The notes: a model not told the origin generated them from the sequence alone. A DNA stretch of 28,053 nt from Firmicutes bacterium UBA6226 (GCA_002441045.1 DJWQ01000027.1:1-28053), one strand, 5' to 3'. Shown: positions 14,602-22,882, counted from the first letter of the stretch. Numbers and translations are program-made.

Positions 14602-15411
14602 TTAGAAAGCTTGTTTAATCTTAATCTTTAACGTCTGTATCAGTTCATAAGGCGTTTCACCTAAATATTCCTTTAGACCATATGAAAAAATAGGTTTGGG
14701 TTCGACGGCATATGCAACACTTTGAATGTCATTTAGAATATTTTTAATAATCGTCTCTGCCAGTATATTGGGTGTGTTAGGAAGTGCAATGATAAAGCAA
14801 TTCACACCAAAACGCGCAGTATAAGCCTCTTCAGGTATGGCATCCTCAATGGCATGGGCTACGTTAACTAAGACGCGATCAGCGACACTTCTTTTTTCAA
14901 TCGAGTTGATTTGAGCAAAGTTGTCTACACAAATCATGGCTGTCGTTAAAAACACCATGCTTTTACTTTGCTTGTCGATGGATTGCTTCAGTTCGTTGAC
15001 AAATGCGTCACTTGTTTTAAGAAATGTCAAAGGGTCTCTTTCAGGTATTTTATTCAGTACTGGATCCTTTGCAGACAAGGACAAGTCATAGGTGACGCCC
15101 TCAGCTTTTAAAGGCATCCCATCTGAATTATACGCAACAATAGTTATCCGGTCTTCAAAAACCGCGTACCCTCCATCCGTGTTCCGAATACGATACGAAT
15201 ATTCACATGTGTCCACAGAACCGCTAATCAAAGCTAAAAACTGATCATAAACCTCTGTCAAATCTTCTGTGTATAGACGCTCTAAAAATACGTCATAGGT
15301 AACAGGTAAGACGGGTTCTTCAGATAATCCCAGCCTTTTAAATCTTCTATCATAAGGTACGGTTAATAGGTTACTTATATCTATCTGCCATGACTCTAAT
15401 AGAGTTTTCAT
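14602..15411 (-). CDS. PAS protein with degenerate GGDEF domain
   Basis: A 269-residue cytosolic protein with a PAS_3-like sensor part in the first ~115 residues (TCEYSYRIRNTDGGYAVFED, then GMPLKAEGVTYDLS). A GGDEF-type domain follows, with its opening motif RDPLTFLKTSDAF and the segment MICVDNFAQINS. Where active diguanylate cyclases have RxGGDEF, this protein has RFGVNCFIIAL (residues 200-210), so both acidic metal ligands and one glycine are lost. Catalysis of c-di-GMP synthesis is therefore unlikely; a sensing or protein-binding role is more plausible. GAGGTG precedes ATG at 15411. It follows the debranching-enzyme gene by 104 bp in the same direction, and no terminator is obvious between them, so cotranscription is possible. 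Confidence 0.82.
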   Translation of the reverse strand: MKTLLESWQIDISNLLTVPYDRRFKRLGLSEEPVLPVTYDVFLERLYTEDLTEVYDQFLALISGSVDTCEYSYRIRNTDGGYAVFEDRITIVAYNSDGMPLKAEGVTYDLSLSAKDPVLNKIPERDPLTFLKTSDAFVNELKQSIDKQSKSMVFLTTAMICVDNFAQINSIEKRSVADRVLVNVAHAIEDAIPEEAYTARFGVNCFIIALPNTPNILAETIIKNILNDIQSVAYAVEPKPIFSYGLKEYLGETPYELIQTLKIKIKQAF

Positions 15412-15515
15412 TTCTCACCTCTACTTTATAAAAAGTGAAATAACCAATTCTAATACTAATATATCCCAAATTAGAAATTTTTTCTATCTCTATCCGTCAT
15501 TTACATTTTTAATCA

Positions 15516-17462
15516 TTAATCATTATTCGCCATCTTCCAAATTCTAATTGCTTCAGCTACCGACCAGGCTTGAGCTGAACAGCCCTTTTGATTAAACGGT
15601 TCTGTCGCATCAAATACTTCTGATAAACTGCCGATTACGCCATTTTCCAAATGCATCATCCAATCTTTTAATGCGTTTTGTAAATATGAAAGATCCTTGT
15701 AGGTCTTATAATGCGCCTCTAGATAAGGACCCATTAACCAAGCCCATACAGTCCCTCTATGATAAGCACCATCTCGACTGAGTAAATCGCCTGTATAGAT
15801 GGGGTGAAAATTCTCATCATCAGTTCTAAGTGTTCTTAATCCATATGGGGTTTTAAAATGCTTCATCACATAATCGACAACCGCCTTGTGTCTGTCTAGA
15901 TTCAGAACTGAAAAAGGCAAACTCACAGCAAATATCATATTGGGTCTTGGAATATCATACGCTTTTCCATCAATAATCAGGTCATATAAATTTTGTCCAG
16001 CTTCATTCCAAAACTGCTCATTAAATGCCGATTTCGTGCGTGAACTTAACTCTAAATACTTATGTTCTTCGCCATTTGACAGCATTGTTGAAAATGCTGC
16101 CATGATTTGTAGCGCATTGTACCAAAGCGCATTGATTTCTACTGCTTTGCCATGTCTAGGGGTTACCACCCATCCATTTACCTTAACATCCATCCAAGTC
16201 AGTTGAGTGGTTTCATTTCCTGTGCTAAGTAAGCCATCTTGATCCATATAAATATCATTTATGGTACCATTAACATGAAAATCAATGATTTCTACTAACT
16301 TCGGATACACTTTTTCTAATGCACTTAAATGATTTGTTTTCACCATATACTGGTACATTGCATGAAATAACCAAAGCGTTCCGTCTGAAGTATTGTACAT
16401 CGGTGCTTGGCCCTCATCTGGAAAATTGTTAGGGATAATGCCTTTATGCGCCATTTGTAAAAAACCTTCAATCATTTCAAATGCTTCTTCATATCTACCA
16501 GTTTCAAGGGTTAAACCAGGGATCGAAATCATTGTATCTCTACCCCAGTCAGTAAACCAAGGATATCCTGCAATGATCGTTTTCTTTCCAGTCGTCTTTC
16601 TATAGACGATAAAATCGTCTGAGGCTTGTACCAATTGCTTTAAAATATCAGATTCTGCGCCAGCACTTTTCATGAGCTGTTCGTATCGCATCGTTCTCGC
16701 TTCATGAATCTCGCTTAATGATCTAAAATCAGATGCGGTATTCACTCTAAGTTCTATGGTTAAAGTATTTGACTTAGGGGTTATGGTCCCTTCAACGGCC
16801 ACGATATGTGCCTCTATGTCTGGATAGCCTCTCTCAGTTTCTATAGGATAATAACTCTCTTCTGTTAAACATAATGGAAAACGATAAGTAACGCTTTCAT
16901 CACTCACAAACTGAGCGTAGACAGTGTGTTGCTGATCGGATATCACTGCCATTTGATTTTCATCGTTAAAATAGGTGGTATATTTCTCTGGATCTGGTGT
17001 AATTGTCTCGTGATGATCTCTAAAGTTTACCAAAAGCTCAAACTTAATTTTTACATCACCTCTATGAACTAAAGTCTCTGGTAAGCTAATTTTATATTTT
17101 GCTGCAAGATGATTGCTACCATAGGCCAAACCGATTTGTTCCTTTAAATCTGCACCTAAGATCGGTTCATGAAAGCGTCTTTGTAGAGTTCCCTTATGGT
17201 CGAAAGCCGTAAGGTTAGATTCTGTCTTTGGAATACCGGTAACGTTTTCATAAACAAATGGATAGACATTATCCCCCACAACGATAGAAACCACCATCTT
17301 AGAAATCAAATGAAATCTTTCCACCGGTGGATTATCACTAACACAAAAAAGGCCATGGTATTTTCTGCAGTTTGTACCATCCACAGTACCAAAGCTATAC
17401 CCCCCTAGACCGTTGGTTAGAAGATACTCATGATTCATAATATCAAACACTGTTTTTTTCAT
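15516..17462 (-). CDS. Glycogen debranching enzyme (amylo-alpha-1,6-glucosidase, GH133-type)
   Basis: Removes alpha-1,6 branch glucose from glycogen or dextrins. The N-terminal GDE_N domain starts EYLLTNGLGGYSFGTVDG and NCRKYHGLF. The C-terminal (alpha/alpha)6 barrel carries IAGYPWFTDWGRDTMISIPG (near residue 300) with the acidic residue regarded as the general acid, then IIPNNFPDEGQAPMYNTSDG, RHGKAVEINALWYNAL and a late GAYHRGTVWAWLMGPYLEAH. At 648 residues it matches the bacterial/archaeal single-activity enzyme. AAGGATC precedes ATG at 17462. The gene starts 47 bp after the phosphatase-family gene on the same strand, with a possible TATAGT -10 in the gap, so it may be both cotranscribed and separately promoted. 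It complements the amylase, neopullulanase and MalQ encoded nearby. Confidence 0.94.
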   Translation of the reverse strand: MKKTVFDIMNHEYLLTNGLGGYSFGTVDGTNCRKYHGLFCVSDNPPVERFHLISKMVVSIVVGDNVYPFVYENVTGIPKTESNLTAFDHKGTLQRRFHEPILGADLKEQIGLAYGSNHLAAKYKISLPETLVHRGDVKIKFELLVNFRDHHETITPDPEKYTTYFNDENQMAVISDQQHTVYAQFVSDESVTYRFPLCLTEESYYPIETERGYPDIEAHIVAVEGTITPKSNTLTIELRVNTASDFRSLSEIHEARTMRYEQLMKSAGAESDILKQLVQASDDFIVYRKTTGKKTIIAGYPWFTDWGRDTMISIPGLTLETGRYEEAFEMIEGFLQMAHKGIIPNNFPDEGQAPMYNTSDGTLWLFHAMYQYMVKTNHLSALEKVYPKLVEIIDFHVNGTINDIYMDQDGLLSTGNETTQLTWMDVKVNGWVVTPRHGKAVEINALWYNALQIMAAFSTMLSNGEEHKYLELSSRTKSAFNEQFWNEAGQNLYDLIIDGKAYDIPRPNMIFAVSLPFSVLNLDRHKAVVDYVMKHFKTPYGLRTLRTDDENFHPIYTGDLLSRDGAYHRGTVWAWLMGPYLEAHYKTYKDLSYLQNALKDWMMHLENGVIGSLSEVFDATEPFNQKGCSAQAWSVAEAIRIWKMANND

Positions 17463-17509
17463 AATTGATCCTTTCTATTAAGCACTATACTTTTTCTTTT
17501 AACTGTACA

Positions 17510-18304
17510 CTACATTTTCTCTATTTCTAATAAAATCTCATTTAGAATATTTTGGTTGGCACTGATAATCAATCCTTCCCCTTCAAAGCCATGAGCTTCA
17601 CCGCTGAATTTGTGTACGATACAGCCGGCTTCTTTTGCAAGTAATATCCCCGGTGCCATTTCCCATATATTTTTAGAAAACAAGATATGAACGGCATTTT
17701 TATGACTTGAAACAAAGGCAAAATCCACTGAAGAAGCACCTTGTATTCTAATGCGCATCGCTTTACCTAGTAATCGTCCTATTAATTCATTTTGAAAGGT
17801 TCTCGAGCTTGGATTTGACTTTGAAAAATCACCAAAAGACACAATACTTTTTTCTAATGTCTGATGACCTTGATTTGTCCCAATAGAGATGCCATTTAAA
17901 AAAGCGCCTTGGCCTAAAATCGCAACGTAAAGCTCCTTAAGTTTTGGTAAATAAATCATACTAAATAGCACAGCGTCTCCTTCTAAAAGCGCCAGTTGAA
18001 TGCCAAAATAGGGAATCCCCTGTGTGAAATTAAGCGTTCCATCAATTGGGTCGCAGACCCAAATCCGCTTATGATTAGACACGGTTTGATTCTCCTCCTC
18101 ACCAACAAAACCATCGTTTGGAAAAAGGTTTAGTAGTAGCGCTTTAATCTCCCTCTCCATTTGAATATCCAATGAAGTTACGATGTCCTGTCTGCCTTTT
18201 TCCATCACTTCATAATCATTTCCAAGAAGTCGATCTGCAAGCTGAACCACTTCTCTTACGACTTGTTCTGACCAATGCCCTGACGGAAAATCTTTGTTCT
18301 TCAT
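17510..18304 (-). CDS. Inositol-monophosphatase-family phosphatase
   Basis: Mg-dependent phosphatase of the IMPase/FBPase superfamily (SuhB-like); the substrate could be inositol phosphate, a sugar phosphate or 3'-phosphoadenosine phosphate. The metal-binding motifs are GFVGEEEN (Glu69/70) and CDPIDGTLNFTQGIPYF (Asp85, Asp88). The third motif, normally WDxAAG, reads WEMAPG (near residue 215), with Asp to Glu and Ala to Pro changes, followed by the usual KEAG. Activity may be altered but the protein is otherwise complete at 264 residues. GAGAGGT precedes ATG at 18304. It is divergent from hydE and is the first gene of a possible unit with the debranching enzyme, which makes a sugar-phosphate substrate attractive but unproven. 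Confidence 0.88.
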   Translation of the reverse strand: MKNKDFPSGHWSEQVVREVVQLADRLLGNDYEVMEKGRQDIVTSLDIQMEREIKALLLNLFPNDGFVGEEENQTVSNHKRIWVCDPIDGTLNFTQGIPYFGIQLALLEGDAVLFSMIYLPKLKELYVAILGQGAFLNGISIGTNQGHQTLEKSIVSFGDFSKSNPSSRTFQNELIGRLLGKAMRIRIQGASSVDFAFVSSHKNAVHILFSKNIWEMAPGILLAKEAGCIVHKFSGEAHGFEGEGLIISANQNILNEILLEIEKM

Positions 18305-18336
18305 GTTTTACCTCTCTTCAAATAGTAACAATTTTA

Positions 18337-18364
18337 ATTATATCCCATATCATCCGTTACACAA
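18337..18364 (-). promoter_or_regulatory. Promoter of the phosphatase-family gene
   Basis: On the minus strand TATAAT (18337-18342) with a weak TTGTGT (18359-18364) 16 bp upstream. The -10 is perfect, the -35 poor. Confidence 0.55.
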
Positions 18365-18391
18365 GTGTTATATTTAACCACAAAAACAGTC

Positions 18392-18420
18392 TTGACAGCA
18401 ATTGAAATATTTGATAAATT
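18392..18420 (+). promoter_or_regulatory. hydE promoter
   Basis: A perfect TTGACA (18392-18397), 17 bp, TAAATT (18415-18420). Transcription would begin near 18427, giving a 5' leader of about 155 nt before the GTG start. Confidence 0.75.
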
Positions 18421-18426
18421 ATTAAC

Positions 18427-18576
18427 AAGCAAGGTATTTACCGAGATGCGTCTTTGTAAATGTCTTTTCATCGTCCCCCCCTAAGAGAGTAGAGATTTCT
18501 TATCTCAAAGGAAGCAGACCATATATTTTGTGCTGTCCTTCTTTTATCTCTCGGTAAAAGAATTTTTTTTTGGAGG
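18427..18576 (+). ncRNA. Structured leader RNA upstream of hydE, candidate cis-regulator
   Basis: The predicted leader folds into a multibranched structure. A 10-bp closing stem (18437-18446 with 18549-18558) encloses one hairpin of 5 bp (18492-18496 with 18502-18506) and another of 5+3 bp with a 2-nt bulge (18508-18512 and 18515-18517 with 18533-18540). A run of seven C lies at 18475-18481, and nine T followed by GGAGG at 18563-18576. GAGAT and ATCTC each occur twice (18443, 18492; 18502, 18546), so alternative pairings exist. CCTTC (18537-18541) could also pair with the GGAGG ribosome site. I recognise no known riboswitch or T-box consensus. The closing stem is directly visible; the regulatory role is inference. 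Confidence 0.55.
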
Positions 18577-18581
18577 TAAAT

Positions 18582-19682
18582 GTGCAAACCATTAAACAAT
18601 TGATCGACCAACTTTACGAGAATGAAGATCTATCAGATGAATTGTTACTCAGAATCATAGATGAAATCGATGGAGAAACCACACCTTATTTATTTGAAAA
18701 AGCACTTGATAAAAAGTCTCTCTTTTATAAGGATACCGTTTTTATGAGAGGTCTAATCGAATTTACAAATTATTGTAAGCAAAATTGTAGCTATTGTGGT
18801 ATCCAAGGACAAAATAAAAACGTCGATCGTTATCGCTTAAGTAAAGAAGCTATTCTGCACTGCTGTGAAGAAGGTTACCATTTGGGCTATCGTACATTTG
18901 TACTTCAAGGTGGAGAGGATCCATATTATACAGATGAGCGCTTAGTTGACATTATTTCAGCGATTAAATTCAACCACCCAGACTGTGCCGTTACACTTTC
19001 AGTTGGTGAAAGAAGCTATGAAAGTTATGAAACTTTAAAAAAAGCTGGCGTGGATCGTTATCTTTTAAGACATGAGACTGCTTCAAAAGAGCTTTACGAA
19101 GCATTACACCCTAAAATGAGCTTTGAAAACCGTCGTGAATGCTTGTTCAACCTAAAGAAACTAGGTTTTCAAGTCGGTGCAGGTTTTATGGTGGGGCTAC
19201 CTAATCAGACAAACACGGATTTAGTTGCCGACCTCAGATTTATTAAGACATTACAGCCAGAAATGGTTGGTATTGGTCCTTATATCCCACATGATGAGAC
19301 CCCTTTAAAAGGTTCAAAGGGTGGTACTGTTGAAGCGACATTAATAATGGTCGCACTTGCTCGACTTTTGTTACCTCAAGCATTATTACCTTCTACGACT
19401 GCCATGGGAACACTCGATCCTAAGGGGCGTGAAAAAGCCCTTAAAGCTGGCGCAAACGTCGTTATGCCTAACCTCTCACCAACAGATGTAAGAGAGAAAT
19501 ACGAGCTCTATAAAGACAAAATCTGTACAGGTGACGAAGCCGCTCATTGCCGTCAGTGTATTGAGGGCAGAATTAAAAGCGCTGGCTTTAGAGTGGATAT
19601 GGGTAGAGGCGATCACGCGTCGATCAGTGAACCACAAGATGCACTTGGCGTACAAATCTTTGACCTAACACAAACCTTATAA
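18582..19682 (+). CDS. hydE: [FeFe]-hydrogenase maturase HydE, radical SAM
   Basis: Radical SAM enzyme that helps build the 2Fe subcluster of [FeFe]-hydrogenase. The CX3CX2C cluster motif is CKQNCSYC (Cys65, 69, 72), followed by GIQGQNKNVDRYRLS. Other HydE traits are LQGGEDPYYTDE, LRHETASKELYEALHP and GAGFMVGLPNQT. A second CX7CX2C triad near the C-terminus (CTGDEAAHCRQC) matches the optional extra cluster site of Thermotoga HydE. The frame is open to a TTG at 18570, but GTG at 18582 has GGAGG five bases upstream and is preferred (366 aa). HydF, HydG and the hydrogenase itself are not in the window. It is transcribed alone behind a strong promoter and a structured leader, and ends at a clear hairpin. 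A methylornithine-synthase-like relative (PylB) is much less likely given the motifs and length. Confidence 0.9.
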   Translation: MQTIKQLIDQLYENEDLSDELLLRIIDEIDGETTPYLFEKALDKKSLFYKDTVFMRGLIEFTNYCKQNCSYCGIQGQNKNVDRYRLSKEAILHCCEEGYHLGYRTFVLQGGEDPYYTDERLVDIISAIKFNHPDCAVTLSVGERSYESYETLKKAGVDRYLLRHETASKELYEALHPKMSFENRRECLFNLKKLGFQVGAGFMVGLPNQTNTDLVADLRFIKTLQPEMVGIGPYIPHDETPLKGSKGGTVEATLIMVALARLLLPQALLPSTTAMGTLDPKGREKALKAGANVVMPNLSPTDVREKYELYKDKICTGDEAAHCRQCIEGRIKSAGFRVDMGRGDHASISEPQDALGVQIFDLTQTL

Positions 19683-19705
19683 AACAATTACTAATATAAT
19701 CTAAA

Positions 19706-19742
19706 AAAAGCTATGGTGTCATTACTCTGAACCATAGCTTTT
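19706..19742 (+). terminator. Terminator of hydE
   Basis: A perfect 12-bp stem (19706-19717 with 19731-19742) with a 13-nt loop lies 24 bp after the hydE stop. A-rich DNA on the left and T-rich on the right mean it could also stop minus-strand transcripts from the AraC-type gene. Confidence 0.8.
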
Positions 19743-19834
19743 ATGCTTTTACCACAAATTTATCTTTTTATTTCTCTCTCGTTTTTTTAATTTACTTACA
19801 TAATTATTGCAATTCCCTTTTCTAGTATTACAGT

Positions 19835-20710
19835 TTATTGTTTTTGAACCGGAATCATAATATCCATAAAAGTTACACCATTTTCTACAGTGACTTGTTC
19901 TAAGCACTTTGCTTCTCTTAATTCTCGATTATAAAGGCTGTTGGCTTCGATCCACTTAACCAGTGTTTGCCAGCCTTTTGGAATTCGCTCAAAAGGGTTG
20001 ATAAAAGGCTCTGTGATTCTAATGACAGCGTATTTATAGCTTGGAATCACCTTAATTTCTACTAGCTCTTTCATCAAAATTGTCTCGTCAAAATTATCCT
20101 CTAACTTAACCCAATACTCGTAGCCACGATACCCTTTTTCAGACTCAGTTTCACTCACTGGATAATCAAAGCCATATTGTTCTGTTGATTCTGGTAGATC
20201 ATATTTCTTCATTAGCCCCTGCATAAAGCCAATTACTTCATCCTCTGGATTTTCACTAATTACCACATGACTGGCTACGCGCATCTCTGGTAACGATTTG
20301 TACATGACATCACTTAAATAATCCATTGTTTCATCTCCTTTATAGCCATCAATTTTTAATGGTGCAATCGACAAAGGTGGTTGGATTGCAATCTTACTTT
20401 TTTTCGCCTGCTTCGGTGACATATGAAAACAGCTACTAAAAGCTCTCGAAAATGCTCTTTCAGAGCCATATCCATACTTAACTGCCACATCGATTAGGCG
20501 TTTATTGGTCTGAATGTCCTTCAAAGCAAATGTCATCTTTCTTTTGCGTATATAGGCAACAAGACTCTCACCAGTATAGATGCCAAATAACCTGTGGAAA
20601 TAGTCGGTCGAATAACCTGCAAATTCGGCAACCGTTTCGGCACTTATCGGCTCTTCAACATTTGCATCAATATAAGATATGACATTCAAAAGTATTTCTA
20701 TCGTCTCCAT
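19835..20710 (-). CDS. AraC-family regulator with GyrI-like effector domain
   Basis: Transcription regulator with two AraC helix-turn-helix motifs at the N-terminus (ISAETVAEFAGYSTDYFHRL, then IDVAVKYGYGSERAFSRAF and the signature F..SPKQAKK). A GyrI-like/Rob-type ligand-binding domain occupies the C-terminal ~160 residues (for example GYRGYEYWVKLEDNFDETI and KYAVIRITEPFINPFERIPKGW). Such regulators often respond to amphipathic or drug-like molecules and activate efflux or stress genes. The frame is open to a TTG at 20731, but GAGG six bases before ATG at 20710 favours METIEILLNV (292 aa). No transporter gene adjoins it, so the target is unknown. An A-rich terminator separates it from the next upstream gene. 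Confidence 0.9.
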   Translation of the reverse strand: METIEILLNVISYIDANVEEPISAETVAEFAGYSTDYFHRLFGIYTGESLVAYIRKRKMTFALKDIQTNKRLIDVAVKYGYGSERAFSRAFSSCFHMSPKQAKKSKIAIQPPLSIAPLKIDGYKGDETMDYLSDVMYKSLPEMRVASHVVISENPEDEVIGFMQGLMKKYDLPESTEQYGFDYPVSETESEKGYRGYEYWVKLEDNFDETILMKELVEIKVIPSYKYAVIRITEPFINPFERIPKGWQTLVKWIEANSLYNRELREAKCLEQVTVENGVTFMDIMIPVQKQ

Positions 20711-20780
20711 CATTGCCCTCAATTCTTGCAAGAATTTATTTATGGATCCTTTACTCTTATTATAACCAATCTAGAAAAAA

Positions 20781-20805
20781 AAAAAGGACCGTTTCTGTCC
20801 TTTTT
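20781..20805 (-). terminator. Terminator of the upstream membrane-anchored protein gene
   Basis: A 9-bp stem (20797-20805 with 20781-20789) with a 7-nt loop and a run of more than ten T on the minus strand. It begins immediately after the stop codon at 20808. Confidence 0.85.
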
Positions 20806-20807
20806 CA

Positions 20808-21389
20808 TTAAATACTATTTTTAATAAATGGTGAGGCTGTGTAATTAATATGATCAATGCGATAACCGATGCCTTGTCTTACCAATCTAATCTGTCCTTT
20901 TTCCACATCAACTTTATATACCTCGTCTGTCTCAATGAGCTTAGATTCAACTGTGATTTGAAAGTTAAAGTAAATCTCATCAGACTCAATATTGACACGT
21001 TCTAGTTTAACCTCTGTTACCTCAATCAAAAGTGATTTAGCTTCAGCAATATCTGGAGCCATCATCCAAAGACGATTGCCCATTAGCTCTTTTTTAAATT
21101 TTTCAGTAAACCTGCCCTTAAGTTTTTTATCAACGGATTGGTTGAGTTTTGTAATGTAGGTTTCAAATGTTTTTTCATCTGCTAAAAGTGTTTCTTCAGG
21201 TAATAAATCAGACAAGGTGGATGGATCGGCTTCGTATAGCCTCACAAAAAAATTGGTAGTGACTTGTTCTGCTCTTTCTATTGCATTTTCATAGCCTATG
21301 TAAGCCACCGTACTCAATGCCAGTATCGCTACAAGGCCAAAGCTTATAAATATCCATTTTGTGTTGTGGCGGTTCGATATTTTACTCAT
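20808..21389 (-). CDS. Membrane-anchored extracytoplasmic protein of unknown function
   Basis: I do not recognise this protein. From ATG at 21389 (MSKISNRHN, 193 aa; GGAGG five bases upstream, better than the TTG at 21401) it has a basic N-terminus and one transmembrane helix (WIFISFGLVAILALSTVAYIG). The exported domain is helical first and then beta-rich, with strands such as YFNFQITVESK, EVYKVDVEKGQIRLV and GYRIDHINY. The alternation resembles small NTF2-like domains and the first gene of the agr operon, but identity is low and this is a pattern judgement only. It is a single-gene unit with its own terminator. Confidence 0.72.
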   Translation of the reverse strand: MSKISNRHNTKWIFISFGLVAILALSTVAYIGYENAIERAEQVTTNFFVRLYEADPSTLSDLLPEETLLADEKTFETYITKLNQSVDKKLKGRFTEKFKKELMGNRLWMMAPDIAEAKSLLIEVTEVKLERVNIESDEIYFNFQITVESKLIETDEVYKVDVEKGQIRLVRQGIGYRIDHINYTASPFIKNSI

Positions 21390-21473
21390 TGAATCCTCCA
21401 AATCTATCTAGGTTAATGCTTTAACAATAATTTACCCCAAATCCATTAAGAAATGATTAACCAAATATGAAAA

Positions 21474-21504
21474 AACCGGTGTTCACTAACAGTGAACACC
21501 GGTT
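21474..21504 (-). terminator. Terminator of the three-helix membrane protein gene
   Basis: A perfect 14-bp stem (21491-21504 with 21474-21487) with a 3-nt loop. On the minus strand it is followed by a T-rich tail. It begins 18 bp after the stop at 21523. Confidence 0.9.
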
Positions 21505-21522
21505 ATATTGCTTAAGAATTTA

Positions 21523-22188
21523 TTAAATCATGTTGGCTACAAATCCTAACATCATTTTTGCTATTGTGAAAACGATAATAAAAGCAATTGTGACTAATGT
21601 ATTGCTCAATCTAGAATATTCCACAGGATAAGCACCATCTTGGTTGATGTAATAGTGTGCTTTAAGTCCCAACACCAAATCTATGAGATTAAGAAGGATC
21701 ATAAGAATTACTGTAAACCCAAAAATTTGATTCACAAGGTCAAAGCCTTTGGATAATGTTGCAGATAATACTTCGCCATCGAAGAAGACATCCATAATAT
21801 CACCTTCGATCATCGCAAGACCAAACACAGCTAATATACCGACAATTGCAAGTACGACAAATGCTTTTATAATCAAACTAAAAACACGTCTACCAAGACT
21901 ACTTTCTGAAAAAAGCATCTTCTCAAAAGGATGATAAACCTTACTGTACTTCTCATCATAAGCTTTAACTGAAATCTTCGCGATATCTTGACTGTGAAGA
22001 TGTCTGACGCTATTTCGATCTTCAACTAGCATCGTGCCGCTTTCCTTTCTTGCAAGATCAAAATACTTATCCTTTTCTTCTTTTGACAGTCCTTCTACAT
22101 GTAAAACTTCCCCATATTTCATATGAATACTTAGCGCATACATGATTTTTGCCACATTCTTTATTGGTGCTTGATTTTTTTCACTCAT
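21523..22188 (-). CDS. Membrane protein of unknown function
   Basis: A 221-residue protein I cannot name. The first ~100 residues are soluble and charged (HMKYGEVLHVEGLSKEEKDK, HLHSQDIAKISVKAYDEKYS). Three hydrophobic segments follow (FSLIIKAFVVLAIVGILAVFGLA with a few charged neighbours, IFGFTVILMILLNLIDLVLG, and TLVTIAFIIVFTIAKMMLGFV). The start at 22188 has GGAGG five bases upstream. Two extended -10 elements lie 70-100 bp upstream. It is flanked by a strong terminator, so it is transcribed alone. Confidence 0.75.
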   Translation of the reverse strand: MSEKNQAPIKNVAKIMYALSIHMKYGEVLHVEGLSKEEKDKYFDLARKESGTMLVEDRNSVRHLHSQDIAKISVKAYDEKYSKVYHPFEKMLFSESSLGRRVFSLIIKAFVVLAIVGILAVFGLAMIEGDIMDVFFDGEVLSATLSKGFDLVNQIFGFTVILMILLNLIDLVLGLKAHYYINQDGAYPVEYSRLSNTLVTIAFIIVFTIAKMMLGFVANMI

Positions 22189-22258
22189 TTATGCCTCCGA
22201 TAGTGTTATATATTATTATTACCTTATCTGCGGTCATTTCAAACAGTTCATTAGCATC

Positions 22259-22292
22259 ATTATAGCATATTTAATCTCTCAATAAGATTATA
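22259..22292 (-). promoter_or_regulatory. Two extended -10 elements upstream of the membrane protein gene
   Basis: On the minus strand TGCTATAAT occurs twice, with TATAAT at 22287-22292 and 22259-22264, 28 bp apart. Neither has a clear -35, so these would be extended -10 promoters; which one is used is unknown. Confidence 0.5.
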
Positions 22293-22327
22293 GCAGTACC
22301 AGTAATAAAATCTTAATATTCTGAAAG

Positions 22328-22786
22328 TTATTGTACCATCTGCTCCAACTCATTGATGAATTTAAATTTTTCTTGAATCAGTTCAGTTAAGACATAATAT
22401 GCGATGGAAGTCTCTTCCTCTCCAGAAACCATACGACCTTGTATATCTACAAGAAGTGCATAAAGTGACTTTTGCTGAGATAAAGCATAATTGACTAACG
22501 GTCGTCTCTCAAATATTGTGATCGGTATAATGGTTCTTGCAAACTGATTAACGAGATTGGATATCTTATCAAACACACCAAAATCAATCTTCTCAGCGAT
22601 TTCATCAGTGAGTGTACCTTTAACTCTATTATAATAAGCAATATCATTGTTGGCAGAACGAATAAACACTCCTATTAGAATACGCATCCGCATATCACCA
22701 CTATCCTCTTGGAGTCTGATATATTCTTTTTTTATTTTTTCTGTTAGTGTAATGCACTTTTCAATGATATCCCTGATGTCATACAT
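22328..22786 (-). CDS. Small helical protein of unknown function
   Basis: A 152-residue cytosolic protein that appears almost wholly alpha-helical, with no signal peptide, no transmembrane segment and only one cysteine. Segments such as DIIEKCITLTEKIKKEYIRL, FDKISNLVNQFARTIIP and AYYVLTELIQEKFKFINELE suggest a four-helix bundle. I see no metal-binding motif of ferritin or hemerythrin type. AGAGG lies 11 bases before ATG at 22786, a long but usable spacing. It follows sufU by 114 bp on the same strand but has its own consensus promoter, so a link to iron-sulfur biogenesis is not implied. Confidence 0.7.
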   Translation of the reverse strand: MYDIRDIIEKCITLTEKIKKEYIRLQEDSGDMRMRILIGVFIRSANNDIAYYNRVKGTLTDEIAEKIDFGVFDKISNLVNQFARTIIPITIFERRPLVNYALSQQKSLYALLVDIQGRMVSGEEETSIAYYVLTELIQEKFKFINELEQMVQ

Positions 22787-22882
22787 AAATGTTAAAACCT
22801 CTTTCTTATCTCAAAATAAAGAGACACTAAATATCTATAAAATACCACTTACTGGTAGTTATAAACATATACTGCCTCACAC

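Noticed and set aside
18507..18540. GGAAGCAG in the hydE leader as a signal recognition particle RNA or T-box element
   Set aside because: The neighbouring SRP domain IV bases are missing, the AAGGA pairs with UCCUU, and no T-box sequence or specifier stem is present.
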